Source: an uncultured Oleispira sp. (GTDB lineage: Bacteria > Pseudomonadota > Gammaproteobacteria > Pseudomonadales > Oceanobacteraceae). From it: a stretch of DNA of 64,000 nt. Position 1 is the first letter of the stretch. Each line of letters opens with the position of its first letter. The notes under the pieces are model-generated. The model did not search any database and was not told where the DNA came from. It saw only the letters and a list, made by a program, of their open reading frames with translations. The translations under genes and the position numbers were made by a program. The stretch is from positions 62,001 through 126,000 of the forward strand of contig CAJXUD010000007.1 of the NCBI GenBank assembly GCA_913061415.1, read 5' to 3'. Positions 45,638-55,038 of the stretch are shown here, one piece after another.

Positions 45638-46285
45638 TTATGCAGAGGTTTGAGTATCGAGAATACCATGCTTCATAGCCAGTACGGTAAGCTCAACATC
45701 GCCATCAATGCCTAGCTTTTCGAAGATACGATAGCGGTAACTATTGACTGTTTTTGGGCTCACGCAAAGTTTGTCGCTGATTTCTTGAACTTTGTGGCAA
45801 CCAACAATCATTAGTGTTGTTTGCATTTCGCGCTCTGATAATTGGTCAAAGGGGGACTCGCTGCCCTTCTGGAAAGGTTTTAGAGCCATTCGCTGCGCAA
45901 TGTCTGGGCTAATGTAGCGCTGTCCAGAGTTGACTTTAAGAACTGCGCGGACCATTTCGTTAACTTCTGCTCCTTTGCTCATAAAGCCAGCCGCACCGGC
46001 TTGCATAAGGCGTGTAGCAAAAGGGCCGTCATCACAAGCGGTCACCGCAATGACTTTGAGGTCAGGATTATAACGAACAGCTTTTCGGGTTGCTTCAAGT
46101 CCACCTATACCAGGCATATTGATATCCATCAATACTACGTCAGGTACTAGTTCTCGACACAATTTAACGGCGTCTTCACCACAATTTGCTTCACCTACAA
46201 CATCTATATTGTCACTATCTGCCAGTAACCTTACGATGCCCGATCGCACTAAGTCGTGATCATCTACTACTAATACTCTAATCAA
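45638..46285 (-). CDS. uvrY: Response regulator UvrY/GacA
   Basis: VLVVDDHDLVRSGIVRLL; LMDINMPGIGGLEATRK; LuxR-type HTH KVQEISDKLCVSPKTVNSYRYRIFEKLGI; next to uvrC. Confidence 0.92.
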   Translation of the reverse strand: MIRVLVVDDHDLVRSGIVRLLADSDNIDVVGEANCGEDAVKLCRELVPDVVLMDINMPGIGGLEATRKAVRYNPDLKVIAVTACDDGPFATRLMQAGAAGFMSKGAEVNEMVRAVLKVNSGQRYISPDIAQRMALKPFQKGSESPFDQLSEREMQTTLMIVGCHKVQEISDKLCVSPKTVNSYRYRIFEKLGIDGDVELTVLAMKHGILDTQTSA

Positions 46286-46358
46286 ACATCACCTCAGTAC
46301 TCTACGGTCATATGAGTAATACGCACAACATTTGCGGGTATTCTAACGAATTATACAA

Positions 46359-49058
46359 TCAAGTATATAGGCGTTTGGCCTGCCAGCTTTGAGTAGGCTC
46401 ATTTAAGTTCAATACTATTTCGACAAAGCCATCTTTTGGATTCTCTTTCTCGGTAAAGCCAAGCCTTCTAGCAAGCTTTAGCATAGGGTGATTATTCGGC
46501 ATTACGCTACCAATCAGTTGCAGAACACCACGATCATGGGTCAAATAATCGATCATTTTGGTCATGAGTATAAATCCAAGTCGCTGCCCTACTTGATCAT
46601 CCGCAATTAAAACCGAAAACTCAGATGTAATGCTATCTGGGTCAATCCAGCAACTGACTACCCCCGCAATTTCTTTTTTATCGAAGGCGACAAAATCCAT
46701 TTCGCGGTCATAGTCAATTTGAGTAAGGCGAGCCAATTCTTTATGATCAAAATTTTGGCGAGAGTTAAAGAATCGAAAGCGCAAGGTATCGGGGCTTAAT
46801 TTGCGATAAAAATCAGCCAAATACCCTTCATCTTCGCCCTTGATCGGTCTAACTTTGTATTTTCGGTTATTGTGATTGTGCAGAGTTTCTTCCAGCTCTT
46901 TTGGGTAGGCTTTAAAGGTAGGGGTAATACTCCGCCCTGTTTCGCCTGCCACTCCTAATACTAGAAACTCACCATTGTTAGCACGTATTGCATTCATCTC
47001 TAAGCCAGAGATGGTTGGGTAGTGACTAGAGAGTTGTGAAATTGCTACTAGCCATCGACTAAGGATGGTTAGCTCTTGCTCGTAATTCTCACTGCGCTCC
47101 CGCATAACTTGGCTTGCATGGCTTCGTTCAATTAAGTGACGAGCCAGTACCGTATTGAGTGGCGGAATTGCAACTTGACGATCGACTAGAATGTCAGCGG
47201 TACTGCCACCGCCGCCAAAAAATATAAAGGGCCCTACCTCTCTATCTCGACCGATGCCAAGACTTATTTGCATATTGTCCAGTGCGCGATGCATCGTTTG
47301 AATGCTGTAGCCGAGTACCGGACTGTCTGGAAAGCGGTCTTTGAGTTCACAATTGAGTCGTTTCACTTCTAGTTCTAAGTGACTTTCATTATTGATGTTA
47401 AGCCCAACGCTACGCCAACGCTGGCGAGCGTTATCGCCATAAGCGAAAGGCTTTAGATATTCTTTATGATGAATCTTTACAACCCAAGGGGGTGGCACCT
47501 TCTTGCTTAGCTCGGCTAAGAAGCCAGCGTCTTGGGTAAAGTGATTATCGACGGAAGCAAATCCGTAGTTATTCAGCAGCCGCCAAGCCAGCTGCGGATT
47601 AATGACATCATTAATAGGTAATAACTGGGCAATTTTTTCGGAATATTCTGCAAGGGTCTCGATACTGTCTGGAGTTTCACGCATGAGCTCCTGGGTTCGG
47701 GTATGCGAAACCATGTACATGAATGCTTTTATTGCGTTATCTGGCGTATCAAAATTCGGAATGGAGTGCTGGTCTAGCAATGCCCTAGCTGATTGAACGC
47801 TGTACTCGCCCATCCAGCTGCAAAATAACGTTTTGTTGGTTTCGCGTATTAACTCGGTAAGCGCAAAAGCATTATCGTCAGGATTAGTCCCAAGTCCTGG
47901 AGTATAAACAACCAATACCGCATCAATTTTATTGTCTTTTAATAAGAGTGATGCAACCGCCTTTAGCTGCTCGGCTTTAAGCTCAGGGTTTAATAAGACA
48001 GGATTGCTAGCAGATGCGTATTCCGGCAATATATTTGTGAGCTTTTGCTGCGTCTCCAGAGAAAGCTCTGCCAACGTTCCTTTATCGTGTAGCAGTCTGT
48101 CGATGGCCAGAATAGCACCGCCTCTGCTATTGCTGATAATGGCAAGTTTGTCACCTTTTAACTGCTTTTTCTTTTGCAGGGTATCTATATAGTCAAACAG
48201 CTCATCAGTTGCACCTACTCGCAGTACGCCCGCTCGTTGCAGTGCATGGTCAATTAGACCATCTCGGTTCAGTAGGCCGGGAGTATGGATGTTATTGCTA
48301 AGTGGTGAGCTAGGAAAGCGATTACTTTTAACAATAAGGACCAGTTTGTTACGAGAAACTGCTCGTAATGAGCGCAATAAAAAGCGCCCTTCTTTGAAAT
48401 CATCCAAATGAACCAGTAAAACTTTTGCCAGCTTATTAGGCGCTAAGTGGTCAATGACATCCGCTAATTTAATATCTTGACCCTGCCCAAGTGTGAGCAT
48501 GTGAGAAAAACCGATATCCCGGGATTTGGCCCAATCGGTTATGGCGCTTGCAATGGCTCCGGACTGACCAATGTACGCAATATGACCTGCTTTAACCGGC
48601 AAATGAAGATTACTTGCATTAAGTTGATGGTTTGGATTAACAACCCCTAAGCAATCGGGACCTAAAATACGCACTCGGGTTTGTTCTTGCGCTGCAGTTA
48701 GTCGGCTTTTTGATGGCATAAAGATTTTTGAGCGAATTCGGGCTGTTCCGCCCGTTAAGATAACTGCCGCTGGAATCTTTGCCTTAGCAAGTGCTTCAAT
48801 AATCTTATCGACGGTATCGGCGGGTGTGCAGATAATAGCAAGGTCGACATTCTGCGGCAGTTGAGATATTCGGGTGTAGGATTTAAGCCCGCCAACTTTT
48901 CTGTATCCACGAGCATTAACCGGATAAATAGGGCCACCAAATTTGGCTTGCAGTAAATTCCTTAATACTGCGCCACCTAGACTGCCAAGCTTATCAGAAG
49001 CGCCAATAACAGCGATTGATGAGGGTGTAAAAATTTGCTCGAGTGCACGCGTCCCCAT
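46359..49058 (-). CDS. Pat/YfiQ-like protein lysine acetyltransferase (NDP-forming acyl-CoA synthetase-like and C-terminal GNAT)
   Basis: IFTPSSIAVIGASDKLGSLGGAVLRNL CoA-binding domain; ATP-grasp FIFFGGGG; C-terminal GNAT VLIADDQVGQRLGFILMTKMIDY. Confidence 0.9.
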   Translation of the reverse strand: MGTRALEQIFTPSSIAVIGASDKLGSLGGAVLRNLLQAKFGGPIYPVNARGYRKVGGLKSYTRISQLPQNVDLAIICTPADTVDKIIEALAKAKIPAAVILTGGTARIRSKIFMPSKSRLTAAQEQTRVRILGPDCLGVVNPNHQLNASNLHLPVKAGHIAYIGQSGAIASAITDWAKSRDIGFSHMLTLGQGQDIKLADVIDHLAPNKLAKVLLVHLDDFKEGRFLLRSLRAVSRNKLVLIVKSNRFPSSPLSNNIHTPGLLNRDGLIDHALQRAGVLRVGATDELFDYIDTLQKKKQLKGDKLAIISNSRGGAILAIDRLLHDKGTLAELSLETQQKLTNILPEYASASNPVLLNPELKAEQLKAVASLLLKDNKIDAVLVVYTPGLGTNPDDNAFALTELIRETNKTLFCSWMGEYSVQSARALLDQHSIPNFDTPDNAIKAFMYMVSHTRTQELMRETPDSIETLAEYSEKIAQLLPINDVINPQLAWRLLNNYGFASVDNHFTQDAGFLAELSKKVPPPWVVKIHHKEYLKPFAYGDNARQRWRSVGLNINNESHLELEVKRLNCELKDRFPDSPVLGYSIQTMHRALDNMQISLGIGRDREVGPFIFFGGGGSTADILVDRQVAIPPLNTVLARHLIERSHASQVMRERSENYEQELTILSRWLVAISQLSSHYPTISGLEMNAIRANNGEFLVLGVAGETGRSITPTFKAYPKELEETLHNHNNRKYKVRPIKGEDEGYLADFYRKLSPDTLRFRFFNSRQNFDHKELARLTQIDYDREMDFVAFDKKEIAGVVSCWIDPDSITSEFSVLIADDQVGQRLGFILMTKMIDYLTHDRGVLQLIGSVMPNNHPMLKLARRLGFTEKENPKDGFVEIVLNLNEPTQSWQAKRLYT

Positions 49059-49153
49059 TACTTATTGCCTTTTTAATCTATGGATCATTAATGATCTAAT
49101 CGTTACACTAACTAAATGCACTCAGTATCATACATAATAAGTAGAATAATCAA

Positions 49154-50074
49154 ATGAAGCTTGGCTATTATAGCTATACATCACATCTTGAACATGATGT
49201 TGGTGATATACACCCAGAACACCCTATGCGTGTCATTGCTATTAATCATCAGCTCGAATGCATGGGGATTCTGCACGGCGCGCATCTAGGTAGCTGTCAT
49301 CAGGTGCATAGGCAAGATTTAGTTCGTGCTCACAAAGAGGGTTATGTCGATCAGTTAGAATTAATGAGCCCGACTAATGGAAGTATTCTTGCCAATGTTG
49401 ATACACCCATGGCGGTGGGCTCTTTAAATGTTGCCTATCAAGCTGCTGGGTGTGTGATCGAAGCGCTTGATGATTTAATGCAAAACAAAGTCGATCGTGC
49501 ATTTTGCGCAGTCAGGCCTCCTGGGCATCACGCTGAAAAAAATAAAACTATGGGCTTCTGTTTTCTTAATAACGTTGCCATTGCAGCGAAAAAAGCCCAG
49601 CAGCATTATGGCCTAGCGCGCATCGCTGTCATTGATTTTGATGCACACCAAGGAAATGGCACTATTGATATTTTGGCAGATGATCCTGCTTTTCTTATTT
49701 GCTCAAGTTTTCAGCACCCTAGCTTCCCATTTTCTCATTGGCGTAACATTCATGAAAATGTCATTAATACACCACTTAATGAAGGCTCTAGCGGCATAGA
49801 TATGCGAAGAGCAGTTGAGACTCAGTGGTTAAAACAACTTCAAGACTTTAAGCCTCAACTAACAATCGTTTCGGCTGGCTTTGATGCGCATCGAGACGAC
49901 CCGATGGCTGAGCTTAATTGGTCGGCAGAAGACTATGCTTGGTTAGGGGGGTTTCTATCTGAGATAAGCAAGGAAGGGCCAGATAATCAAATACTGGCTG
50001 TTTTGGAGGGTGGCTATAATTTAGATGCGCTTGCAGTCTCTTGTGGTGAATTTATTACTGCGTTCCACCTCTAG
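49154..50074 (+). CDS. Histone deacetylase family (zinc-dependent, HDAC superfamily) protein
   Basis: VRPPGHHAEKNKTMGFCFLNNVAIAA; VIDFDAHQGNGT; VSAGFDAHRDDPMAELNWSAEDYAWLG; VLEGGYN. Confidence 0.93.
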   Translation: MKLGYYSYTSHLEHDVGDIHPEHPMRVIAINHQLECMGILHGAHLGSCHQVHRQDLVRAHKEGYVDQLELMSPTNGSILANVDTPMAVGSLNVAYQAAGCVIEALDDLMQNKVDRAFCAVRPPGHHAEKNKTMGFCFLNNVAIAAKKAQQHYGLARIAVIDFDAHQGNGTIDILADDPAFLICSSFQHPSFPFSHWRNIHENVINTPLNEGSSGIDMRRAVETQWLKQLQDFKPQLTIVSAGFDAHRDDPMAELNWSAEDYAWLGGFLSEISKEGPDNQILAVLEGGYNLDALAVSCGEFITAFHL

Positions 50075-50218
50075 TCATTATATTGCTCGCACTGTCGTGT
50101 GATTCACGCACTGATACTTAATTACAAGCAGCAACAATAAAGCCACAAAACACCTCAACTCATTTTCAATAATTACTGGCACTCTAAAGACCTGAATATT
50201 TATAGGCGGGTTGAGTCA

Positions 50219-50371
50219 ATGCTGAATTGGGTTTTAAATGACGCGAGTGGCAAAATACAGGTAAGCTCACTTAAGAAACTGTATAAAAATATTATCAAAC
50301 TTGAATGGTTTGCAATTGCAGGATTATCAGCGTGGGTATTTTTGGTGTTTTCGACAATTTTAAATTTATAG
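50219..50371 (+). CDS. Possible 50-aa single-TM small protein
   Basis: ATG...TAG ORF MLNWVLNDASGKIQVSSLKKLYKNIIKLEWFAIAGLSAWVFLVFSTILNL; no strong RBS seen. Confidence 0.3.
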   Translation: MLNWVLNDASGKIQVSSLKKLYKNIIKLEWFAIAGLSAWVFLVFSTILNL

Positions 50372-50429
50372 ATAAGAGATTATCTTTTGTGCTTCACACC
50401 GAATGTAGGAAGAACTCCTTGGTGTAAAA

Positions 50430-50520
50430 TGGCGGAGGGATAGGGATTTGAACCCTAGATAGGCTATAAACCTATGCCAGTTTTCAAGACTGGTGCTTTC
50501 AACCGCTCAGCCATCCCTCC
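50430..50520 (-). tRNA. tRNA-Ser (anticodon TGA), encoded CCA
   Basis: Reverse strand ggagggatggctgagcggttgaaagcaccagtctTGAaaactggcataggtttatagcctatctagggttcaaatccctatccctccgcca. Confidence 0.95.
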
Positions 50521-50710
50521 GCAACTGAGATGTATAATACATTGGAATAATTTTACGTCAAGTTTTTTTAATAAATTAATTGTAATTAATTCCAATGAAA
50601 TCAAGGAGCTAGACGGATGAACTAAACAAGTCTGTAATTTCCTTTTAAAACACCCCTATCCAACCTATCATTGCACGCTAACTTTCGCTCAAAGAATTGG
50701 ATGATTAATT

Positions 50711-51109
50711 GTGCCATCTGAACCACTTAGCTACACCCTTATATTGACTCACTCCCCTGTTCAATACGAAAGTAATTTAACGGCTCAATCCTTTGTTAAA
50801 GCGCTGATCGCATCGGGCGGGATTATTGATCGAGTATTCTTTTATCAGGATGCTGTTTATGTTGGGTTAAAATCACAGATACCTGGCCAGGGCCTAGAGG
50901 CAAGCTATAAAGGCTGGTTAGATCTTCAGGCCCTTCAGAAATTCCCTCTGCAGCTCTGCATCGCAAACAGTTTGCGTCGTGGAATACTGGATGAGGCCGA
51001 AGCTGCACGTTATTCACAAAACCCCAATTTGATTGATGGCTTTGAGCTTTCGGGACTAGGCGAAATAGCAGAAGCTTGTCAGTCATCAGATCGTATTATT
51101 AGGCTTTAA
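50711..51109 (+). CDS. tusD: Sulfurtransferase complex subunit TusD (GTG start)
   Basis: DsrE-like fold; IIDRVFFYQDAVYVG; LCIANSLRRGI with conserved Cys; followed by tusC/B/E-like ORFs. Confidence 0.88.
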   Translation: MPSEPLSYTLILTHSPVQYESNLTAQSFVKALIASGGIIDRVFFYQDAVYVGLKSQIPGQGLEASYKGWLDLQALQKFPLQLCIANSLRRGILDEAEAARYSQNPNLIDGFELSGLGEIAEACQSSDRIIRL

Positions 51110-51185
51110 TGATGAATAAGGTACTTATTAAGAGGTTTTTATTACCTCATCGTTTAAATTTAATGCAGATTAAGGGCATATCTAG

Positions 51186-51527
51186 ATGAGTTTGATCATA
51201 CTAACAAAGGCCCCTACTCCGGACCTTGAGCCGATTGAATTATTACTGGCGCTGGCTGCTTTTGAACAGGCCCCTAAACTTTTATTGCTTGGCGAAGGCA
51301 TTTATCATGCGAATTTATTCCAGCAAGAAAAGAAACCTCAAGGCAAAGCTGCTGGAAAAGTTCTCTCTGTGCTTCCTATGTACGATTGTGAAGAAATCTA
51401 TATCAGTAAGCTCGACTTAGAACAGCAATCGCTCAACATCGAAGACTTACAGAGCTTTTGCAAGCTCGTAAGCGATAAAGAAATTAAGCAATTAATACAA
51501 CATTCTAAACATTGTGTGACTTTTTAA
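51186..51527 (+). CDS. tusC: Sulfurtransferase complex subunit TusC
   Basis: DsrF-like pattern (LEPIELLLALAAFEQAPKLLLLGEGIY); gene order. Confidence 0.8.
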   Translation: MSLIILTKAPTPDLEPIELLLALAAFEQAPKLLLLGEGIYHANLFQQEKKPQGKAAGKVLSVLPMYDCEEIYISKLDLEQQSLNIEDLQSFCKLVSDKEIKQLIQHSKHCVTF

Positions 51528-51796
51528 TGACATTACATATTATCAAGAGCGGGCAAGCCACTGCCATTGAGCAGGTAGAGCGAATTATTCAAGAAGATGA
51601 CCAGGTTCTATTATTGGAAGATGGCTGCTATTTACTGACCTTGGCCGCTTCAAGATTAACCGCTGTATCGGCCTTGTCTGACCACATAAAAATGCGTGGG
51701 TTAATGAATAAGGCTGAAGGCCTAGGCATTAATTTGATCAGCGTTAAAGAATGGGTCCTTTTGACTCGCAGCCATCAGCAATCAACAACCTGGTAG
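51527..51796 (+). CDS. tusB: Sulfurtransferase complex subunit TusB (start at TAATG overlap)
   Basis: MTLHIIKSGQ...DQVLLLEDGCYLL; gene order. Confidence 0.82.
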   Translation: MTLHIIKSGQATAIEQVERIIQEDDQVLLLEDGCYLLTLAASRLTAVSALSDHIKMRGLMNKAEGLGINLISVKEWVLLTRSHQQSTTW

Positions 51797-51800
51797 CGCT

Positions 51801-52136
51801 ATGGATGATATGAACTTACCCCTCTCTAACTTGAATTTGGATAAGGATGGTTTTTTAGCTGACCACCTTAGCTGGAATGATGCGATTGCTGAACAATTAG
51901 CGGCAAACGAAAACATTATTTTGACCGAGGATCATTGGCAACTTATTCACTTGATTCGGGAGTTTTATAATGAATTTGGTTTGTCGCCTGCCATGCGCCC
52001 ATTGGCAAAATACATCAAGCTTCACCTGGGGGCAGAAAAAGCCAATAGCATTTATTTGATGCAATTATTCCCTCAAAGCCCTGCAAAATACTTAGCAAAA
52101 ATAGCCGGCCTACCAAGACCTGAGAATTGTTTATGA
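51801..52136 (+). CDS. tusE: TusE/DsrC/DsvC family sulfur relay protein
   Basis: DKDGFLADHLSWNDAIAEQLAANENIILTEDHWQLIHLIREFYNEFGLSPAMRPLAKYI, C-terminal Cys (GLPRPENCL). Confidence 0.93.
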   Translation: MDDMNLPLSNLNLDKDGFLADHLSWNDAIAEQLAANENIILTEDHWQLIHLIREFYNEFGLSPAMRPLAKYIKLHLGAEKANSIYLMQLFPQSPAKYLAKIAGLPRPENCL

Positions 52137-53110
52137 TTATTACCAATACCGAACATAATGAATTTACTCAATATGTTCGGATTTTAGCCCGTGGCCGTAA
52201 TGCCAGCCGAGATATGTCTCAAGCAGAAGCCAAGCATGCCATGACATTATTACTTGAAGGAAAGGCACTACCAGAACAACTGGGGGCTTTCTTTATGCTA
52301 ATGCGAGTAAAGGAAGAAACACCTGAAGAATTAGCCGGATTCGCTCAAGCTTGCACACCTTTATGGAAAGATCTTAAGGCGGATATCATTTGGCCCAGCT
52401 ATGCAGGTAAGCGTCGCCAGCCTTTATGGTACTTGCTCAGCATGCAGCTCATAAAGGCGGCAGGATATAGCATCTTGATTCATGGGACACATGGTCATAC
52501 TGCCGATCGTCAGTTTAGTGCTGATCTTTGTGAAGACTTTGGGATTCAAATTGCAGCCAGCCAGGTTCATGCAAGTGAATTGATTGCGAAAGAAAAAATA
52601 GCGTACCTGCCTTGTGAACTGCTACATGAGGAATTTCAAAACTGGCTGATGACGAAGCATACTTTAGGCCTTCGCTCGCCTATCAATACTCTTTTACGCC
52701 TCATAGCCCCCGCTGGTTGCGCTGGCGTACAGAGTGTATTTCACCCAAATTATGGCAAGACACATCAAGCGAGCTGTGCATTAATTGGCAAAGAGGCTTT
52801 GATCATGAAAGGTGAAGGTGGGGAGTTTGAAGTTAATCCAGAAAGAACAACTCAGGCCATCTTTACGCATCGAGATGAGATTGAAAAGATCTCAGGGATT
52901 CAACCTCATTTTGATGGAAAACATAGCATACCAAACAAGCAAGCGCTCATTGATTGCTGGAAGCATGAATCTGATGAATATGGTTATCATGCAACACTGA
53001 GAACTACCGCACTGATTTTAATGCTAAAGGATAAAGCCTTAGATTTTGAACTTGCTCTTAAGCAAGCGACAGCGCTTTGGGCGAAAAGAGATAAGCTCGC
53101 ATTCGGCTAA
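52133..53110 (+). CDS. ybiB: Glycosyl transferase family / TrpD2-like protein YbiB
   Basis: RDMSQAEAKHAMTLLLEGKALPEQLGAFFMLMRVKEETPEELAGF (TrpD-like N-domain); overlaps tusE stop by ATGA. Confidence 0.85.
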   Translation: MIITNTEHNEFTQYVRILARGRNASRDMSQAEAKHAMTLLLEGKALPEQLGAFFMLMRVKEETPEELAGFAQACTPLWKDLKADIIWPSYAGKRRQPLWYLLSMQLIKAAGYSILIHGTHGHTADRQFSADLCEDFGIQIAASQVHASELIAKEKIAYLPCELLHEEFQNWLMTKHTLGLRSPINTLLRLIAPAGCAGVQSVFHPNYGKTHQASCALIGKEALIMKGEGGEFEVNPERTTQAIFTHRDEIEKISGIQPHFDGKHSIPNKQALIDCWKHESDEYGYHATLRTTALILMLKDKALDFELALKQATALWAKRDKLAFG

Positions 53111-53144
53111 TACCCTATTTAAAGATATTAATAAGCTAGAAACA

Positions 53145-53181
53145 AAAAGATCCCTTCAAGATTACTTGAAGGGATCTTTCA
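53145..53181. terminator. Bidirectional terminator gatcccttcaag-attа-cttgaagggatc between ybiB and the MCP gene
   Basis: Perfect stem with flanking A- and T-tracts between convergent genes (plus-strand gatcccttcaagattacttgaagggatcttt). Confidence 0.85.
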
Positions 53182-53222
53182 TATGAATTGTAAACTAGAA
53201 AGCGACGAGCATAATCCTTTCT

Positions 53223-54842
53223 TTAAACCTTAAATTCACCCGTGACGCGTTGCAGGTTGCCAGAGATATCGACCAATGAAAGACTCGCCTCTTCGACCTT
53301 CTTGATACTTAGCATAGCCGTTTCTGATGTTTCTTTAATGCCTAAAACATTTTCTTTAATTGAGTAAGCTGCTCGTTCTTGCTCTTCAGCCGCTGATGCA
53401 ATTTGTCTATTCATTTCAGTAATGGCAGAAACTCGCTCAGTAATTGCTGCTAGCGATTCACCCGTTTGAGCGGCATGTTCAACACTGGCTTGTGCTCTTT
53501 GCTTGCTTTGTCCCATTACATCTACAGCTGAGCGTGCAGCAGTTTGCAGTTCTTCGATTACTTTTTGAATTTCTTGGGTGGAATCCTGTGTTCTTGAAGC
53601 CAGCGTTCTTACCTCGTCGGCAACAACTGCGAACCCTCGCCCCTGCTCACCGGCACGAGCGGCCTCAATGGCAGCATTAAGCGCTAGTAAGTTGGTTTGT
53701 TCGGCAATGCCTTTAATAACATCTAGAATCGTTCCTACATTACCTGTATCGGCCTCAAGCTTGCGAATAACCTCGCCCGCTCGCTCTACCTCTTCTGCGA
53801 GACCATTAATACTGGCAACCGTCTTCGTGACGATGTCACGACCATCCTTAGCAGCCTTATCAGCTTCGTTAGCTGCTTCTGATGCGGAGTTTGCGTTATT
53901 AGATACAGCTTTAACGCTTGAAACCATTTCTTCGACTACGAGAGAAACCTGTTCCGTTGCTTCATTTTGATTGGCCGAGATGGATAGTGTCTCACTCGTA
54001 AGGCTTCCAAGATCTGCCGATAGTGACGTTAAGGGTTCGATGGACTTCACAACATCAGTGATGCTGTTATGAAGCTTATCGACAAACTGATTAAACCAGT
54101 CAACCACATCGCCTAACTCATCATTTGATGTTTTCTGTATGCGTTTAGTTAAATCGCCATCGCCACTGGCGATATCCTTAAGTGATACCAGTAGTTTACC
54201 TAGTGCCGTACCGATACTATTTACAATGCTCCAGCCCAGCAATAACAATATAGCAATAGTAACCCCAGTCGCCAGCATCCCCAGTGTTAACGCTTTTTGG
54301 GCATCAGAGATAGAGGCTTCAACGGTTTGATTAAATTCAGCCAGTGCGTTCTCACTGAGCTTTTCCATGGAGATTTTTACGGTTGCTAACGCACTGTTCA
54401 TTCCATCAATTTTGCCTGACATTTTACTCATATCAAGAGTGCCGGATAGCATGCCGTCCGTTACTTCATGAGCCAGGGAATAATAGTTTTTAAATTGCGT
54501 GCGTAATTTTCTATTGTCACTACTGCGATCACTCCACAGCTCAATAATTCGATCCATATTACTAACGATTTGCTTATTCAGCTGACCAGCATTTTGAATA
54601 AACTCTACCTCTCCTGTGCTTACGGCGGTATTCAGTAGTTCTTTTATCTGGAGTAACTTGACGAGATTCTCGTCAGATTTTTGGACAACCGGAAAATACA
54701 CATCCCTTACTTTCTGAATGCGCTCACTGTTTTGTGAATTAATACTGGTATTCACTGCCAGGCTGATCATGAAGCCAATAATGGCTGCGCCTGCTAAAGC
54801 AATGATCTTGGCCTTAATACTAATATTGCTTAATAAACCCAT
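53223..54842 (-). CDS. Methyl-accepting chemotaxis protein
   Basis: HAMP region after TM; signalling hairpin [40 protein letters not shown]. Confidence 0.95.
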   Translation of the reverse strand: MGLLSNISIKAKIIALAGAAIIGFMISLAVNTSINSQNSERIQKVRDVYFPVVQKSDENLVKLLQIKELLNTAVSTGEVEFIQNAGQLNKQIVSNMDRIIELWSDRSSDNRKLRTQFKNYYSLAHEVTDGMLSGTLDMSKMSGKIDGMNSALATVKISMEKLSENALAEFNQTVEASISDAQKALTLGMLATGVTIAILLLLGWSIVNSIGTALGKLLVSLKDIASGDGDLTKRIQKTSNDELGDVVDWFNQFVDKLHNSITDVVKSIEPLTSLSADLGSLTSETLSISANQNEATEQVSLVVEEMVSSVKAVSNNANSASEAANEADKAAKDGRDIVTKTVASINGLAEEVERAGEVIRKLEADTGNVGTILDVIKGIAEQTNLLALNAAIEAARAGEQGRGFAVVADEVRTLASRTQDSTQEIQKVIEELQTAARSAVDVMGQSKQRAQASVEHAAQTGESLAAITERVSAITEMNRQIASAAEEQERAAYSIKENVLGIKETSETAMLSIKKVEEASLSLVDISGNLQRVTGEFKV

Positions 54843-54982
54843 AATAATCCTATTTCTTATAACAACTCGTTAATTGAAGAATAGAACAAGTTACGGGGAT
54901 TGCCTTAAAAAAGCATAAAATTAATAGCAATGAGCTTGCTTGAGGCTAGAGAAGTGCAGGCATGGGGTGGAAATAAGAAATG

Positions 54983-55009
54983 TGATGCTAAGGACAGACC
55001 TTAGCATCA
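54983..55009 (-). terminator. Hairpin tgatgctaagg-acaga-ccttagcatca downstream of cysG
   Basis: 11-bp perfect stem; a second imperfect hairpin overlaps the cysG stop at 55021-55041. Confidence 0.5.
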
Positions 55010-55038
55010 ACAGCATTTTATAGTAGCCTTTGCGGCTG

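Noticed and set aside
49154-50074. HDAC protein inactive because of DAHQGNG instead of DxHHGNG
   Set aside because: The D/H zinc ligands are kept and the Q variant is known in HDAC11-like members, so loss of activity is not supported.
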